Shown here: piece after piece, positions 1 through 7,293 of the stretch
Numbering within the stretch: position 1 is the first letter of the stretch
Layout: each line of letters opens with the position of its first letter
DNA from: JAURVT01 sp049059935
GTDB lineage: Bacteria > Actinomycetota > Actinomycetes > Propionibacteriales > Nocardioidaceae
Length of the DNA stretch: 64,000 nucleotides
Assembly: GCF_049059935.1 (NCBI RefSeq)
Contig: NZ_JBMGQR010000007.1
Span: forward strand, 39,097 to 103,096
Reading direction: 5' to 3'
Translations under genes and position numbers: made by a program
The notes under the pieces: model-generated
What the model saw: only the letters and a program-made list of their open reading frames with translations
What the model was told of the DNA's origin: nothing
The model's database searches: none

Positions 1-332
1 ATGCCGAGCCGGCCGCCGACGGCCATGCCGAGGACGGTGGCGATGGTGGTGATGCCGAACCCGCCGACCTCCATCAGCACGAGGATCACGCCCTGGCCGA
101 ACGGCGTCCAAAAGGTGGCGGTGTCGACCGACGCGAGGCCGGTGACGGTGACCGCCGACGTCGAGGTGAACAGCGCGGGCATGACCACCGGTGAGTCGTG
201 GTCGGCCCGCGAGATCGGCAGCATCAGCAGGGCCGAGCCGATGACGATGCCGGCGAAGAACAGCAGCGGCAGCAGGCGGACGGGGTGCGCGACGGCGCGC
301 ACGCCCTTGCTCCACCCCGCCTGCCACGACAC
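1..332 (-). CDS. trkH: TrkH-family potassium uptake protein, N-terminal part only
   Basis: This is the 5' part of a gene that runs off the left edge of the window; about 110 residues are visible. It encodes an integral membrane K+ channel/transporter subunit, normally working with a TrkA/KtrA cytoplasmic gating protein. The visible part has a first hydrophobic segment around residues 20-40, followed by a pore region with the filter-like stretch TSTSAVTVTGLASVDT, characteristic of the first repeat of TrkH/KtrB, and then a second hydrophobic segment. The GTG start at 332 is the first in-frame start after the benE stop and lies 8 bases downstream of a TANNNT box, so the transcript may be leaderless. 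Gene order suggests partial co-transcription with benE. Family assignment is good; Trk versus Ktr type is undecided. Confidence 0.8.
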   Translation of the reverse strand, partial: MSWQAGWSKGVRAVAHPVRLLPLLFFAGIVIGSALLMLPISRADHDSPVVMPALFTSTSAVTVTGLASVDTATFWTPFGQGVILVLMEVGGFGITTIATVLGMAVGGRLG

Positions 333-340
333 GAGTGACG

Positions 341-346
341 AGGCTA
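341..346 (-). promoter_or_regulatory. -10 box for trkH, overlapping the benE stop
   Basis: TAGCCT on the minus strand lies 8 bases before the GTG of trkH. Its first three bases are the TAG stop codon of benE. The short spacing suggests a leaderless transcript, though 8 bases is slightly longer than the 6-7 seen at other genes here. Confidence 0.4.
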
Positions 347-1507
347 CAGCGTCGGGCGGGGCAGCACGGTGCGCACGAGAAGACCGGCGGCGAGCGCCCA
401 GAACGCCGCGCCCACGCCGAGCACCGAGAGCCCGGAGGCCGCCACCAGGAACGTCACCCCGGTCGCCTCAGGACGCTCGGTGCCGTCGAACGCCGACGAC
501 AGCGAGGCGACGAGCGTCCCGAGCAGGGCGAGACCCGCGGCGGCCTCCACCACTCCCGGTGGCGCCGCGGCCACGACGACCGCCAGCCCGGCCGCCACGG
601 CGCCGATGACGACGTACGTCCAGCCGGCCGCCTGCGCCGCCCGCCAGCGGCGCGACGGGTCGGGGCCGGCGTCGGGCGAGGCGGCCAGGGCGGCGCTGAT
701 CGCCGCGAGGTTGACCGCGTGGACGCCGGCCGCGGCGCCGACGACGGTGCCGACGCCCGTCACCGCCATCGCCGGCCGCCACGGGACCGTGTAGCCGAAC
801 GACGCCATCACCGCGACGCCCGGCACGTTCTGCGAGGCCATCGTCACGACGTACAGGGGCAGTGCGATGCCGACGACCGCCTGGACGGTGAGCGAGGGCG
901 TCGTCAGGCTCAGCGACGGCAGCAGCTCCGACGCCGCGGGCGCGTCGCCGCCCGCGACGAGGGACCCGACGACGACGCCGAGCGCGACCACGAGCGAGCC
1001 GGGCACGGCCCACCGCGGCGCGACGCGGAGCAGCACCAGCCAGGTCGCCACGACGGGCGCGACGAGCGCGGGCCGGTCGACGAGCGACAGGGCCGGCGCG
1101 AGGCACAGCGGCAGCAGCACGCCGGCCAGCATCGCCTGCGCGAGCGGCCGCGGGATGGACGCGACGAGCGACCCGAGCCGCGGCCACGCCGCCGTCAGGA
1201 CGACGAGCGCGCCGACGACGACGAACGCGCCGACCGCGGCCGGCCACCCGCCCGCCACCGCCCCGGTGGACGCGAGCAGCGCCGCGCCGGGCGTCGACCA
1301 CGCCAGCGTGATCGGCATCCGGTACCGCCAAGACAGCCAGATCATGCCGGCGGCCTGCACCAAGCACATCGTCAGCAGGCCGGACGCCGCCTGCTCGGCG
1401 GTCGCGCCGACGGCCCGCAGCCCGGCGAGCACGACCGCGAACGAGCTGGTGAACCCGACGACCGCGGTGACGACGCCCGCGAGCACCGACTGCGTCCGCT
1501 CCTGCAT
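344..1507 (-). CDS. benE: BenE-family benzoate/H+ symporter
   Basis: Encodes a 387-residue, almost entirely hydrophobic protein with roughly 11-12 predicted membrane segments. The family imports benzoate or related aromatic acids with protons. Recognisable stretches are the N-terminal GVVTAVVGFTSSFAVVLAGL, the mid-protein PITLAWSTPGAALL and VTMASQNVPGVAVM with FGY; these are typical of BenE/YdcO. The ATG at 1507 is chosen because AGGAGG (complement of 1512-1517) lies just upstream and the preceding bases contain the shared operator. It diverges from an XRE regulator at 1551, the usual arrangement for a locally controlled transporter. The actual substrate is not shown by the sequence; no aromatic degradation gene is visible in the window. 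Confidence 0.88.
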   Translation of the reverse strand: MQERTQSVLAGVVTAVVGFTSSFAVVLAGLRAVGATAEQAASGLLTMCLVQAAGMIWLSWRYRMPITLAWSTPGAALLASTGAVAGGWPAAVGAFVVVGALVVLTAAWPRLGSLVASIPRPLAQAMLAGVLLPLCLAPALSLVDRPALVAPVVATWLVLLRVAPRWAVPGSLVVALGVVVGSLVAGGDAPAASELLPSLSLTTPSLTVQAVVGIALPLYVVTMASQNVPGVAVMASFGYTVPWRPAMAVTGVGTVVGAAAGVHAVNLAAISAALAASPDAGPDPSRRWRAAQAAGWTYVVIGAVAAGLAVVVAAAPPGVVEAAAGLALLGTLVASLSSAFDGTERPEATGVTFLVAASGLSVLGVGAAFWALAAGLLVRTVLPRPTL

Positions 1508-1520
1508 GCCGCCTCCTGCT

Positions 1521-1536
1521 GTTCTGTAAACAGAAC
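1521..1536. promoter_or_regulatory. Operator palindrome between benE and the XRE regulator
   Basis: GTTCTGTAAACAGAAC is a perfect 7-bp inverted repeat with a 2-bp centre. It lies in the 43-bp divergent spacer, directly upstream of the regulator's -10 box and close to the benE ribosome binding site. The position is ideal for a dimeric XRE protein controlling both genes. Binding by the neighbour is inferred. Confidence 0.75.
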
Positions 1537-1538
1537 GA

Positions 1539-1544
1539 TAGCCT
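1539..1544 (+). promoter_or_regulatory. -10 box of the XRE regulator gene (leaderless)
   Basis: TAGCCT lies 6 bases before the ATG at 1551, so transcription would start at or next to the start codon. No Shine-Dalgarno sequence is present. Confidence 0.55.
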
Positions 1545-1550
1545 GGTCCG

Positions 1551-2087
1551 ATGACTGGCACGCACCCCGCGGTCGGGGCCCGGCTGCGCGAGGTGCGCCG
1601 CGCGCGCGGCCTGAGCCTGTCGCGTCTCGCCGCCGAGGCGGGCGTCGGCAAGGGCACGCTGTCAGAGATCGAGGGCGGCACCCGCAACCCCACGCTGGAG
1701 ACGCTCTACCGCCTGGCCGGACGGCTCGCCGTCCCGCTCGCCGACCTGCTGGCCGAGGGCGCCGGCAGCACCGTCGCCGACGAGGTCACCACGGTGACGC
1801 TGCTCGACGCCCGGTCGGACGACGCCGGCACCACCGTCGAGGTCTACCGGCTCCTCCTCGACGCCGGCGGCACCCGTCGCTCCCCCGCCCACGGCGCGGG
1901 CGTCGTCGAGCACCTCACCGCCACCCGCGGCGCGTTCCGCGTCGAGGTGGGCGACGCGGTGCTGGACGTGGCGACGGGCACCTCGGCGCGGTGGACGTCC
2001 GACGTCCCCCACGCCTACACCGCCACCTCCCCCCACCCCGCCGAGGCCGTCCTCGTCATCACCACCCCCGCGCCACCGGCGCGTTGA
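1551..2087 (+). CDS. XRE-family transcriptional regulator with C-terminal cupin-like domain
   Basis: A 178-residue protein. Residues about 8-62 form a Cro/C1-type helix-turn-helix (RLREVRRARGLSLSRLAAEA, then GKGTLSEIEGGTRNPTLETL), and residues about 95-175 form a small beta-rich domain resembling the cupin sensor domain of this regulator class (AHGAGVVEHLTATRG, DVPHAYTAT). Such proteins often repress an adjacent transporter and respond to a small ligand. The divergent benE gene and the 16-bp palindrome in the shared spacer support local autoregulation and control of benE; the ligand is unknown. The ATG at 1551 is fixed by the leaderless -10 box. The gene ends inside a repeated two-tier hairpin that separates it from the convergent ABC genes. 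Confidence 0.85.
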   Translation: MTGTHPAVGARLREVRRARGLSLSRLAAEAGVGKGTLSEIEGGTRNPTLETLYRLAGRLAVPLADLLAEGAGSTVADEVTTVTLLDARSDDAGTTVEVYRLLLDAGGTRRSPAHGAGVVEHLTATRGAFRVEVGDAVLDVATGTSARWTSDVPHAYTATSPHPAEAVLVITTPAPPAR

Positions 2088-2140
2088 GGTCCGAGCTCGT
2101 CAACGCATCGACCGCTGGTGCGTTGGACACCTCGGACCTC
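2086..2140. repeat. Two-tier palindromic intergenic repeat, family A copy 1
   Basis: The outer arms GAGGTCCGAG (2086-2095) and CTCGGACCTC (2131-2140) are perfectly complementary, and so are the inner arms CAACGCA (2101-2107) and TGCGTTG (2119-2125). The first 25 bases recur with few changes at 36905-36929. It sits between convergent genes and probably also acts as a bidirectional terminator. Confidence 0.75.
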
Positions 2141-2148
2141 GAGCGCGG

Positions 2149-2171
2149 GTTTGCGCCACTCGGCGGTCAGG
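2149..2171. repeat. Fragment of family B intergenic repeat
   Basis: The bases TTGCGCCACTCGGCGGTCAG at 2151-2170, plus the following G, are identical to 61904-61924, at the end of one of the 84-bp inverted copies near ndk. Here the fragment overlaps the stop codon of the ABC gene. Confidence 0.65.
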
Positions 2172-3918
2172 TGTCGGACCAGGCGGACCAGAGGCGGGCG
2201 TAGCGACCGCCGGCGGCGACGAGCTCGGCGTGGGTGCCCTGCTCGACGACGCGGCCGGCGTCCAGGACCACGACGCGGTCGGCGGTGGCGGCCTGGGTGA
2301 GGCGGTGGGCGACGACGATGCTGGTGCGGCCCGCGGTGGCGGCGGACGCGGCGGCCTCGAGGTCGTGGGCGCCGGCACTGCCGGCCTCGGCGGTGGCCTC
2401 GTCGAGGATGACGACGGGCGGGTCGACGAGCACGAGGCGGGCCAGGGCGAGCTGCTGGGCCTGCGGGGCGGACAGGTCGTGGCCGCCCTCGCCGACGACC
2501 GTCGCGAGTCCGTCGGGCAGCGCGGACACCCACGACGTCGCACCCACGAGGTCGAGCGCGGCGAGCACCTCGTCGTCGGTCGCGTCGGGACGGCCGAGCC
2601 GGGCGTCGGCGCCGAGCGTGCCGGCGAACACGTGGACGTCCTGGCTGACGAGCGCGACGTGGCGGCGCAGGCCGCGGTCGCCGAGCTCGTCCTGGGGGAC
2701 GTCGCCGACGCGGACGGTGCCGTCGGTGGCGAGCACCTGGCCGGCGACGACCGACGCGAGGGTGGTCTTGCCCGCGCCCGTGGCGCCGACGAGCGCGACC
2801 TTCTCGCCCGGACGCACCTCGAGGTCCACCTCGTGCAGGACGAGCGGGCCGTCGTCGTAGGCGTGCGAGACCTTGGCGACCACGACGCCGGAGTCGCGCG
2901 GCACGGACGCCTTGGCGGGCTCGTCCGGCAGCGGCATGTCGATGACGCCCACCAGCCGCGCCAGGCTCGCCCCGGCGGACTGGATGGAGTCGAACGTCAT
3001 CATCAGCGTGCCCAAGGGGCCGAAGAGCCGGTGGAAGAACCAGGCTGCGGCCGTGGCGGCGCCGACGGTGATCGCGTCGGCGTCCACGAGCCAGAACCCG
3101 GTCACGAGGATCGCCGACAGCGCGAGCAGCTCGGCGCGGTTCATCGACCCGCCGAACCGGGTGAGGAGGTGGAACACGTCGATGGAGATGTCGCGGGCCT
3201 CGGCCGACCGCTCGTCGACGCGGGCGACGTGCTGGGCCTCGGCGCGGTAGGCGCGCAGGGTGTCCGCCCCGCTCATCGCCCCGACGAGGGCCTGGGCCCG
3301 CTCACCCAGCGCCCGTCGCTCGGCGGCGTACATCGGCCCGGACCGCGGCAGGTACCAGCGCACGCCGTGGACGTAGACGGGCAGCGCGAGCAGCCCGGCC
3401 AGGCCGAGGCGCCAGTCGAGCCCGAAGATGCCGCCGAGCGTCACGACCGTCACGGCCGCGGCCTGCACCACCTGGGGCACCGTCGTGCTGATCGCCTGGG
3501 TGACCACGGAGACGTCGTCGCCGACGCGGCTGAGCAGGTCGCCGCTGCCGGTGGCCTCCACCTCGGTCGAGCGGAGCCGCAGGGACCGGGTGACCACCTG
3601 CTCGCGCAGGCTCGCGAGCACCGCCTCGGCGACGCGCGACATCAGCATCACGCCGACCGTCAGCGTGGCCCCGGCACCGACCGCCGAGACGACGAGGAGC
3701 ACCACCGTGCGGGGCAGCGCCTGCGTGCCCGCGCCGTCGAGGGTGTCGTCGACGAGGCCGCCGAGCACGAGCGGCGCCATCAGGCCGAACCCGGCCGAGG
3801 CGACGAACGCGACGACGGTGACCGCCGCGGCCAGTCGGTGCGTGCGCAGCGCCCGCCCCAGCCCGGCCGCGGTCTGACGGGCGTCGGCGACGGGCATCAG
3901 CGTGCGCGGAGCCGTCAC
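2167..3918 (-). CDS. ABC exporter-fold half-transporter, second subunit (intact Walker A)
   Basis: A 583-residue protein with a type IV ABC membrane domain (about residues 20-310, six predicted helices) and a nucleotide-binding domain (about 345-580). The NBD has an intact Walker A (GATGAGKTT), Q-loop (VSQDVHVFAGT), Walker B with catalytic Glu (VVILDEATAE) and switch His (VVAHRLTQA). The signature is degenerate, however: LSAPQAQQ replaces LSGGQRQ. The GTG at 3918 overlaps the stop of the upstream partner by 4 bp (GTGA), so the two are translationally coupled and likely form a heterodimer. The iron-uptake context and adjacent SIP suggest an IrtAB-like role in siderophore transport; the direction of transport is not provable from sequence. 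Confidence 0.85.
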   Translation of the reverse strand: MTAPRTLMPVADARQTAAGLGRALRTHRLAAAVTVVAFVASAGFGLMAPLVLGGLVDDTLDGAGTQALPRTVVLLVVSAVGAGATLTVGVMLMSRVAEAVLASLREQVVTRSLRLRSTEVEATGSGDLLSRVGDDVSVVTQAISTTVPQVVQAAAVTVVTLGGIFGLDWRLGLAGLLALPVYVHGVRWYLPRSGPMYAAERRALGERAQALVGAMSGADTLRAYRAEAQHVARVDERSAEARDISIDVFHLLTRFGGSMNRAELLALSAILVTGFWLVDADAITVGAATAAAWFFHRLFGPLGTLMMTFDSIQSAGASLARLVGVIDMPLPDEPAKASVPRDSGVVVAKVSHAYDDGPLVLHEVDLEVRPGEKVALVGATGAGKTTLASVVAGQVLATDGTVRVGDVPQDELGDRGLRRHVALVSQDVHVFAGTLGADARLGRPDATDDEVLAALDLVGATSWVSALPDGLATVVGEGGHDLSAPQAQQLALARLVLVDPPVVILDEATAEAGSAGAHDLEAAASAATAGRTSIVVAHRLTQAATADRVVVLDAGRVVEQGTHAELVAAGGRYARLWSAWSDT

Positions 3919-5603
3919 CGGGTCACCGCCGCGCGGTAGGAGTCGGTGGCCAGCAGCTCGTGGTGGGTGCCCTCGGCCACCACCCGGCCACCGTCGACGA
4001 CGACCACGCGGTCGCAGCGGTCGAGCACGGCGGGGCTGTGGGTGGCGACGAGCGTGGCGGCGTCGGGGTCGGCGTGCCGCAGCCGCACCAGCCCGTCGGC
4101 CACCTGGGCCTCGGTGACGGCGTCGACGGCCGACGTCGGCTCGTCGAGCACCAGTACGGGCGGGGACGCGAGAAGCGCGCGTGCGAGTCCGAGCCGCTGG
4201 CGCTGGCCGCCGGACAGCCCGGCGCCGCGGTCGGTGAGCCGGCGCTCGAGACCGTCGGGGTGCGCCGCGACGACGTCGCCCGCGCCGGACGCCGCGAGCG
4301 CGAGGTCGCGCTCGTCGGCGGACGCCTCGGGGCGCCCGAGCAGGAGGTTCTCGCCGACGGTGCCCTCGAACAGCTCCACCTGGTGGGCCTCGACGAGGAC
4401 GGACGCGCGCACGTCGGCGAGGCGCAGCTCGGCGAGCGGCGTGCCGGCCACGAGCACCCGGCCGCCCACCTCGGCGGGACGGGCGCGTCCGGCGAGGACG
4501 GTGGTGAGCGCGTCGGTGTCGCTCTGCGCGTGGGCGACCAGGCCCACCAGCTCGCCGCGGGCGAGGTCGAGGTCGAGCGCCGTCAGCGAGCCGTAGGTCA
4601 GCCCGCGCAGGCTCAGCGGCGCCCCGCCGCCGGGGGACGCGGTGCCGTCGGACGACAGGTGCGGCAGCGACTCCACGGCGGCCAGGCGGCGCGCGGACGC
4701 GAGGGCGGCGGCGACGGCCGTCAGGCAGGCCCCCACCATCGCCACCGGCTCGGCGACGAACTGCGCCAGCCCGATGACGGTGATCAGCTCGCCGATGCTG
4801 ATCCGGCCCTGCAGCGCGAACCAGCCCGACGTGCCGGCGACGACGGCGAGGAACAGGCCGCTGAGCAGGGTGGAGGCGCCGAGCGAGACGCCGCGCCAGG
4901 TGGCGGCGCGCAGCGTCAGGGCGAGGGTCTCCTGGCTCGAGTCGACGTAGCGCCGGGCGGCGTGCTCCTCGGCGCCGATCCCGCGCAGCGCACGTCCACC
5001 CTGGACGAGGTCGGTGGCGGCGGCGGTGGTGCGGCCGAGCGAGGCCTGCTGGTCGGCGGTGCGGCGGGCGACCAGCGGCGTCGTCAGCTGGACGACGCCG
5101 AGCACCAGCGGCACGCCCACGAGCACGACGAGGCCGAGCAGCACGTCGATGCGCAGCAGCACGACGGCGCTGATCACCAGCCCGGCCACGCCGGCGACGA
5201 CCCACGACACCGCGGGCACGGCCTCGACGGCGCGGTCGGCGTCGGAGGTGGCGAGCGTCAGCATCTCGCCGGGACGCAGGTCGGTGTCGAGGTCGCGCGG
5301 GTCGAGGACGCGCCGGGCGACCTCGACGCGCAGCAGGTGCGTCTCGTGCATCTCGGCGGCCACGATGAGCCGCGCACCGAAGCGCCAGGCGTAGGTGAGC
5401 ACCGCGAACAGCACCACCATCGCGCCGATGCCCACGAGCAGCGCGGTGCCGTCGCTCGGTGCGACCGCGCGGTCGACGACCTGCCCGATGACGACGGGCA
5501 CCATCGCCTCGCAGAGCTGGTGCAGGCTCACCAGCACCATGCCCAGCGCGATGCGCCGGCGCTGGCGCCAGAAGGCCCGCCGGAGGAGTCCGCCGCCGGT
5601 CAA
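3915..5603 (-). CDS. ABC exporter-fold half-transporter, first subunit (degenerate Walker A)
   Basis: A 562-residue TMD-NBD half-transporter. The membrane domain covers about residues 1-300. In the NBD the Walker A position reads VAHAQSDTDAL, lacking the glycines and invariant Lys, whereas the signature LSGGQRQRLGLARALL, Walker B (LVLDEPTS) and switch His (ATHSPAV) are intact. Combined with the partner, which has the opposite pattern, this leaves one complete and one dead composite ATP site. The TTG at 5603 is the only start giving a full first helix, and it overlaps the SIP stop as TTGA. That arrangement resembles IrtA, in which a siderophore-interacting domain is fused in front of the same fold. 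The function as siderophore transporter subunit is inferred. Confidence 0.83.
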   Translation of the reverse strand: MTGGGLLRRAFWRQRRRIALGMVLVSLHQLCEAMVPVVIGQVVDRAVAPSDGTALLVGIGAMVVLFAVLTYAWRFGARLIVAAEMHETHLLRVEVARRVLDPRDLDTDLRPGEMLTLATSDADRAVEAVPAVSWVVAGVAGLVISAVVLLRIDVLLGLVVLVGVPLVLGVVQLTTPLVARRTADQQASLGRTTAAATDLVQGGRALRGIGAEEHAARRYVDSSQETLALTLRAATWRGVSLGASTLLSGLFLAVVAGTSGWFALQGRISIGELITVIGLAQFVAEPVAMVGACLTAVAAALASARRLAAVESLPHLSSDGTASPGGGAPLSLRGLTYGSLTALDLDLARGELVGLVAHAQSDTDALTTVLAGRARPAEVGGRVLVAGTPLAELRLADVRASVLVEAHQVELFEGTVGENLLLGRPEASADERDLALAASGAGDVVAAHPDGLERRLTDRGAGLSGGQRQRLGLARALLASPPVLVLDEPTSAVDAVTEAQVADGLVRLRHADPDAATLVATHSPAVLDRCDRVVVVDGGRVVAEGTHHELLATDSYRAAVTR

Positions 5604-6460
5604 AGCCCGGCGGCCTCGAGGCGCCGGTCGACCTCGTCGCTCAGCTGCTCCTCGTCCAGGCCCTGCTTCTCGCCCTCGGCGTAGACGGTCTCGAGGTCGA
5701 TGCCCGACTGCTCGTAGCGGCGCATCCACTCCTCGGCCTGCGCACGCCAGTAGCCGACGATGCCGTAGGTGCCGCGCGGGAGCCCACACTCCTGGCGCAG
5801 GTGGCGCTTGGCCGCGCGGGTGGCGGCGGCCTCACCCGCGACGTAGACGTAGCCGGGACCCTCGGGCAGCGAGGTCGAGGCGACGATCTCGCCCAGCCTG
5901 CTGGTGCGGCCGAGGTCGGGCGTGTGGTGCCAGGTGACCGCGTCGCCCAGCTCGGCGAGCTCGTCCTCGGGGCCGTGCACCTCGACGTGCGCCGTGGTGC
6001 GGACGCCGTCGGGCGCCTCCTCGATCATCCGGCCGATGGCCGGCAGCGCGACGACGTCGCCGTACAGCACCTGCCAGGTGGCGTCGGCCGGGCGGGCGTA
6101 CCAGCTGGTGGTGGTGGAGACGCCCACGGTCTCGCCCACGCGGGCCGACTGGGCCCAGGTGGTGGCGACGCCCTCGTCGTGGACGACGACGTCGAAGGTG
6201 ATGGTGCCGGTGACGGCGTCGAAGCGACGCACGGTGTACCAGCGGGTGTGGGAGTAGGCGTCGTCGCCCTCGGGCACGTCGTCGGGGTGCACCACCGAGC
6301 CGTCGGCCCGCGGCACCCCCAGCAGGAACGCCTCGTCGGGGACGCCGGTGGTGCTCCAGCCGGCCATCAGCGGGCCGCCGACCTCGAGTCGCACGAGGTG
6401 GGGGCTGAGCCGCTCGGTCCGCAGGACCTCGGCCAGGGAGTAGGTGAGCTCACGCGCCAT
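5600..6460 (-). CDS. Siderophore-interacting FAD-dependent ferric reductase (SIP)
   Basis: A 286-residue cytoplasmic flavoprotein of the SIP/ViuB family, which releases iron from imported ferric siderophores by NAD(P)H-dependent reduction. The FAD-binding region carries RWYTVRRFD (about residues 73-81), and the C-terminal half has the NAD(P)H-binding stretches LYGDVVALPAIGRMIEE and YVYVAGEAAATRAAKRHL, ending in the family GYWR motif. It overlaps the FecE ATPase gene upstream by 11 bp and the ABC half-transporter downstream by TTGA. It could therefore serve both the FecCDE importer and the IrtAB-like pair. The ATG at 6460 gives the normal family length. Confidence 0.9.
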   Translation of the reverse strand: MARELTYSLAEVLRTERLSPHLVRLEVGGPLMAGWSTTGVPDEAFLLGVPRADGSVVHPDDVPEGDDAYSHTRWYTVRRFDAVTGTITFDVVVHDEGVATTWAQSARVGETVGVSTTTSWYARPADATWQVLYGDVVALPAIGRMIEEAPDGVRTTAHVEVHGPEDELAELGDAVTWHHTPDLGRTSRLGEIVASTSLPEGPGYVYVAGEAAATRAAKRHLRQECGLPRGTYGIVGYWRAQAEEWMRRYEQSGIDLETVYAEGEKQGLDEEQLSDEVDRRLEAAGL

Positions 6461-7286
6461 CGGCGAGCACCTCCGTCCGGTCGGTGTGGGTGGCGTGGTG
6501 GCGCCCGATCGGCACCACCATCGGGGTGCGGGACACCGGGTCGGGCACGACGCGCGACGCCATGCCGAACACCTGGGCGACGGTCTCCTCGGTGACGACG
6601 TCGGAGGGCGCTCCCTCGCCGACCACGCGGCCGTCCTTCATGGCGATCAGGTGGTCGGCGTACCGGCAGGCGAGGTTGAGGTCGTGCAGCACGATGACGA
6701 TCGTGGTGCCGGCCCGACGGTTCAGGTCGGTGAGCAGGTCGAGCACCTCGACCTGGTGGCTGACGTCGAGGTAGGTGGTGGGCTCGTCGAGCAGCAGCAG
6801 GTCGGTCTGCTGGGCCAGTGCCATCGCGATCCAGACGCGCTGGCGCTGCCCGCCCGACAGCTCGTCGACGGGACGGTCGGCGAGCTCGTGCGTCTCGGTG
6901 ACGGTGAGGGCGTCGGTGACGGCCTGGTCGTCGGCGGCGGTCCAGCTGCGGAACCACCCCTGGTGCGGGTAGCGGCCGCGGCCAACGAGGTCGGCGACCT
7001 TGATGCCCTCGGGCGCGACGGGGTGCTGGGGCAGCAGCCCGAGCATGGTGGCGACCTTCTTGGTGGGCATCGAGTGGATGCTCTCGCCGTCGAGGACGAC
7101 GGTGCCGGCCGACGGCGACAGCAGCCGCGCCATGCCGCGCAGCAGGGTGGACTTGCCGCAGGCGTTGGCGCCGACGATGACGCTCACCTGCCCGGGGGGC
7201 ACCTGGACGGTGAGGTGGTCGACGACGTGACGGTCGCCGTAGCCCAGGCAGACCTTCTCGGTGCCGAGCGCGTGTGCACGGGTCAT
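6450..7286 (-). CDS. Iron-siderophore ABC transporter ATP-binding protein (FecE/FepC type)
   Basis: A 278-residue ATPase that energises the two FecCD permeases encoded immediately upstream. Walker A is GANACGKSTLL (about residues 38-48), the signature LSGGQRQRVWIAMAL, Walker B LLLLDEPTTYLD and the switch VLHDLNLACRYADH. The LSGGQRQRVWIAMALAQ form is typical of ferric siderophore importers. It begins 7 bases after the preceding permease and overlaps the SIP gene. No substrate-binding lipoprotein gene is present in this run, so the extracytoplasmic receptor must be encoded elsewhere. Regulation should come from the iron box ahead of the first permease. Confidence 0.93.
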   Translation of the reverse strand: MTRAHALGTEKVCLGYGDRHVVDHLTVQVPPGQVSVIVGANACGKSTLLRGMARLLSPSAGTVVLDGESIHSMPTKKVATMLGLLPQHPVAPEGIKVADLVGRGRYPHQGWFRSWTAADDQAVTDALTVTETHELADRPVDELSGGQRQRVWIAMALAQQTDLLLLDEPTTYLDVSHQVEVLDLLTDLNRRAGTTIVIVLHDLNLACRYADHLIAMKDGRVVGEGAPSDVVTEETVAQVFGMASRVVPDPVSRTPMVVPIGRHHATHTDRTEVLADGA

Positions 7287-7293
7287 GGGGGTC

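Noticed and set aside
335..2203. Very long Arg/Asp-rich reading frame opposite benE (and similar ones opposite rne, the ABC pair and the holin fusion)
   Set aside because: Composition is the Arg/Gly/Ala pattern of antisense frames in GC-rich DNA; the opposite strand has clear gene families.
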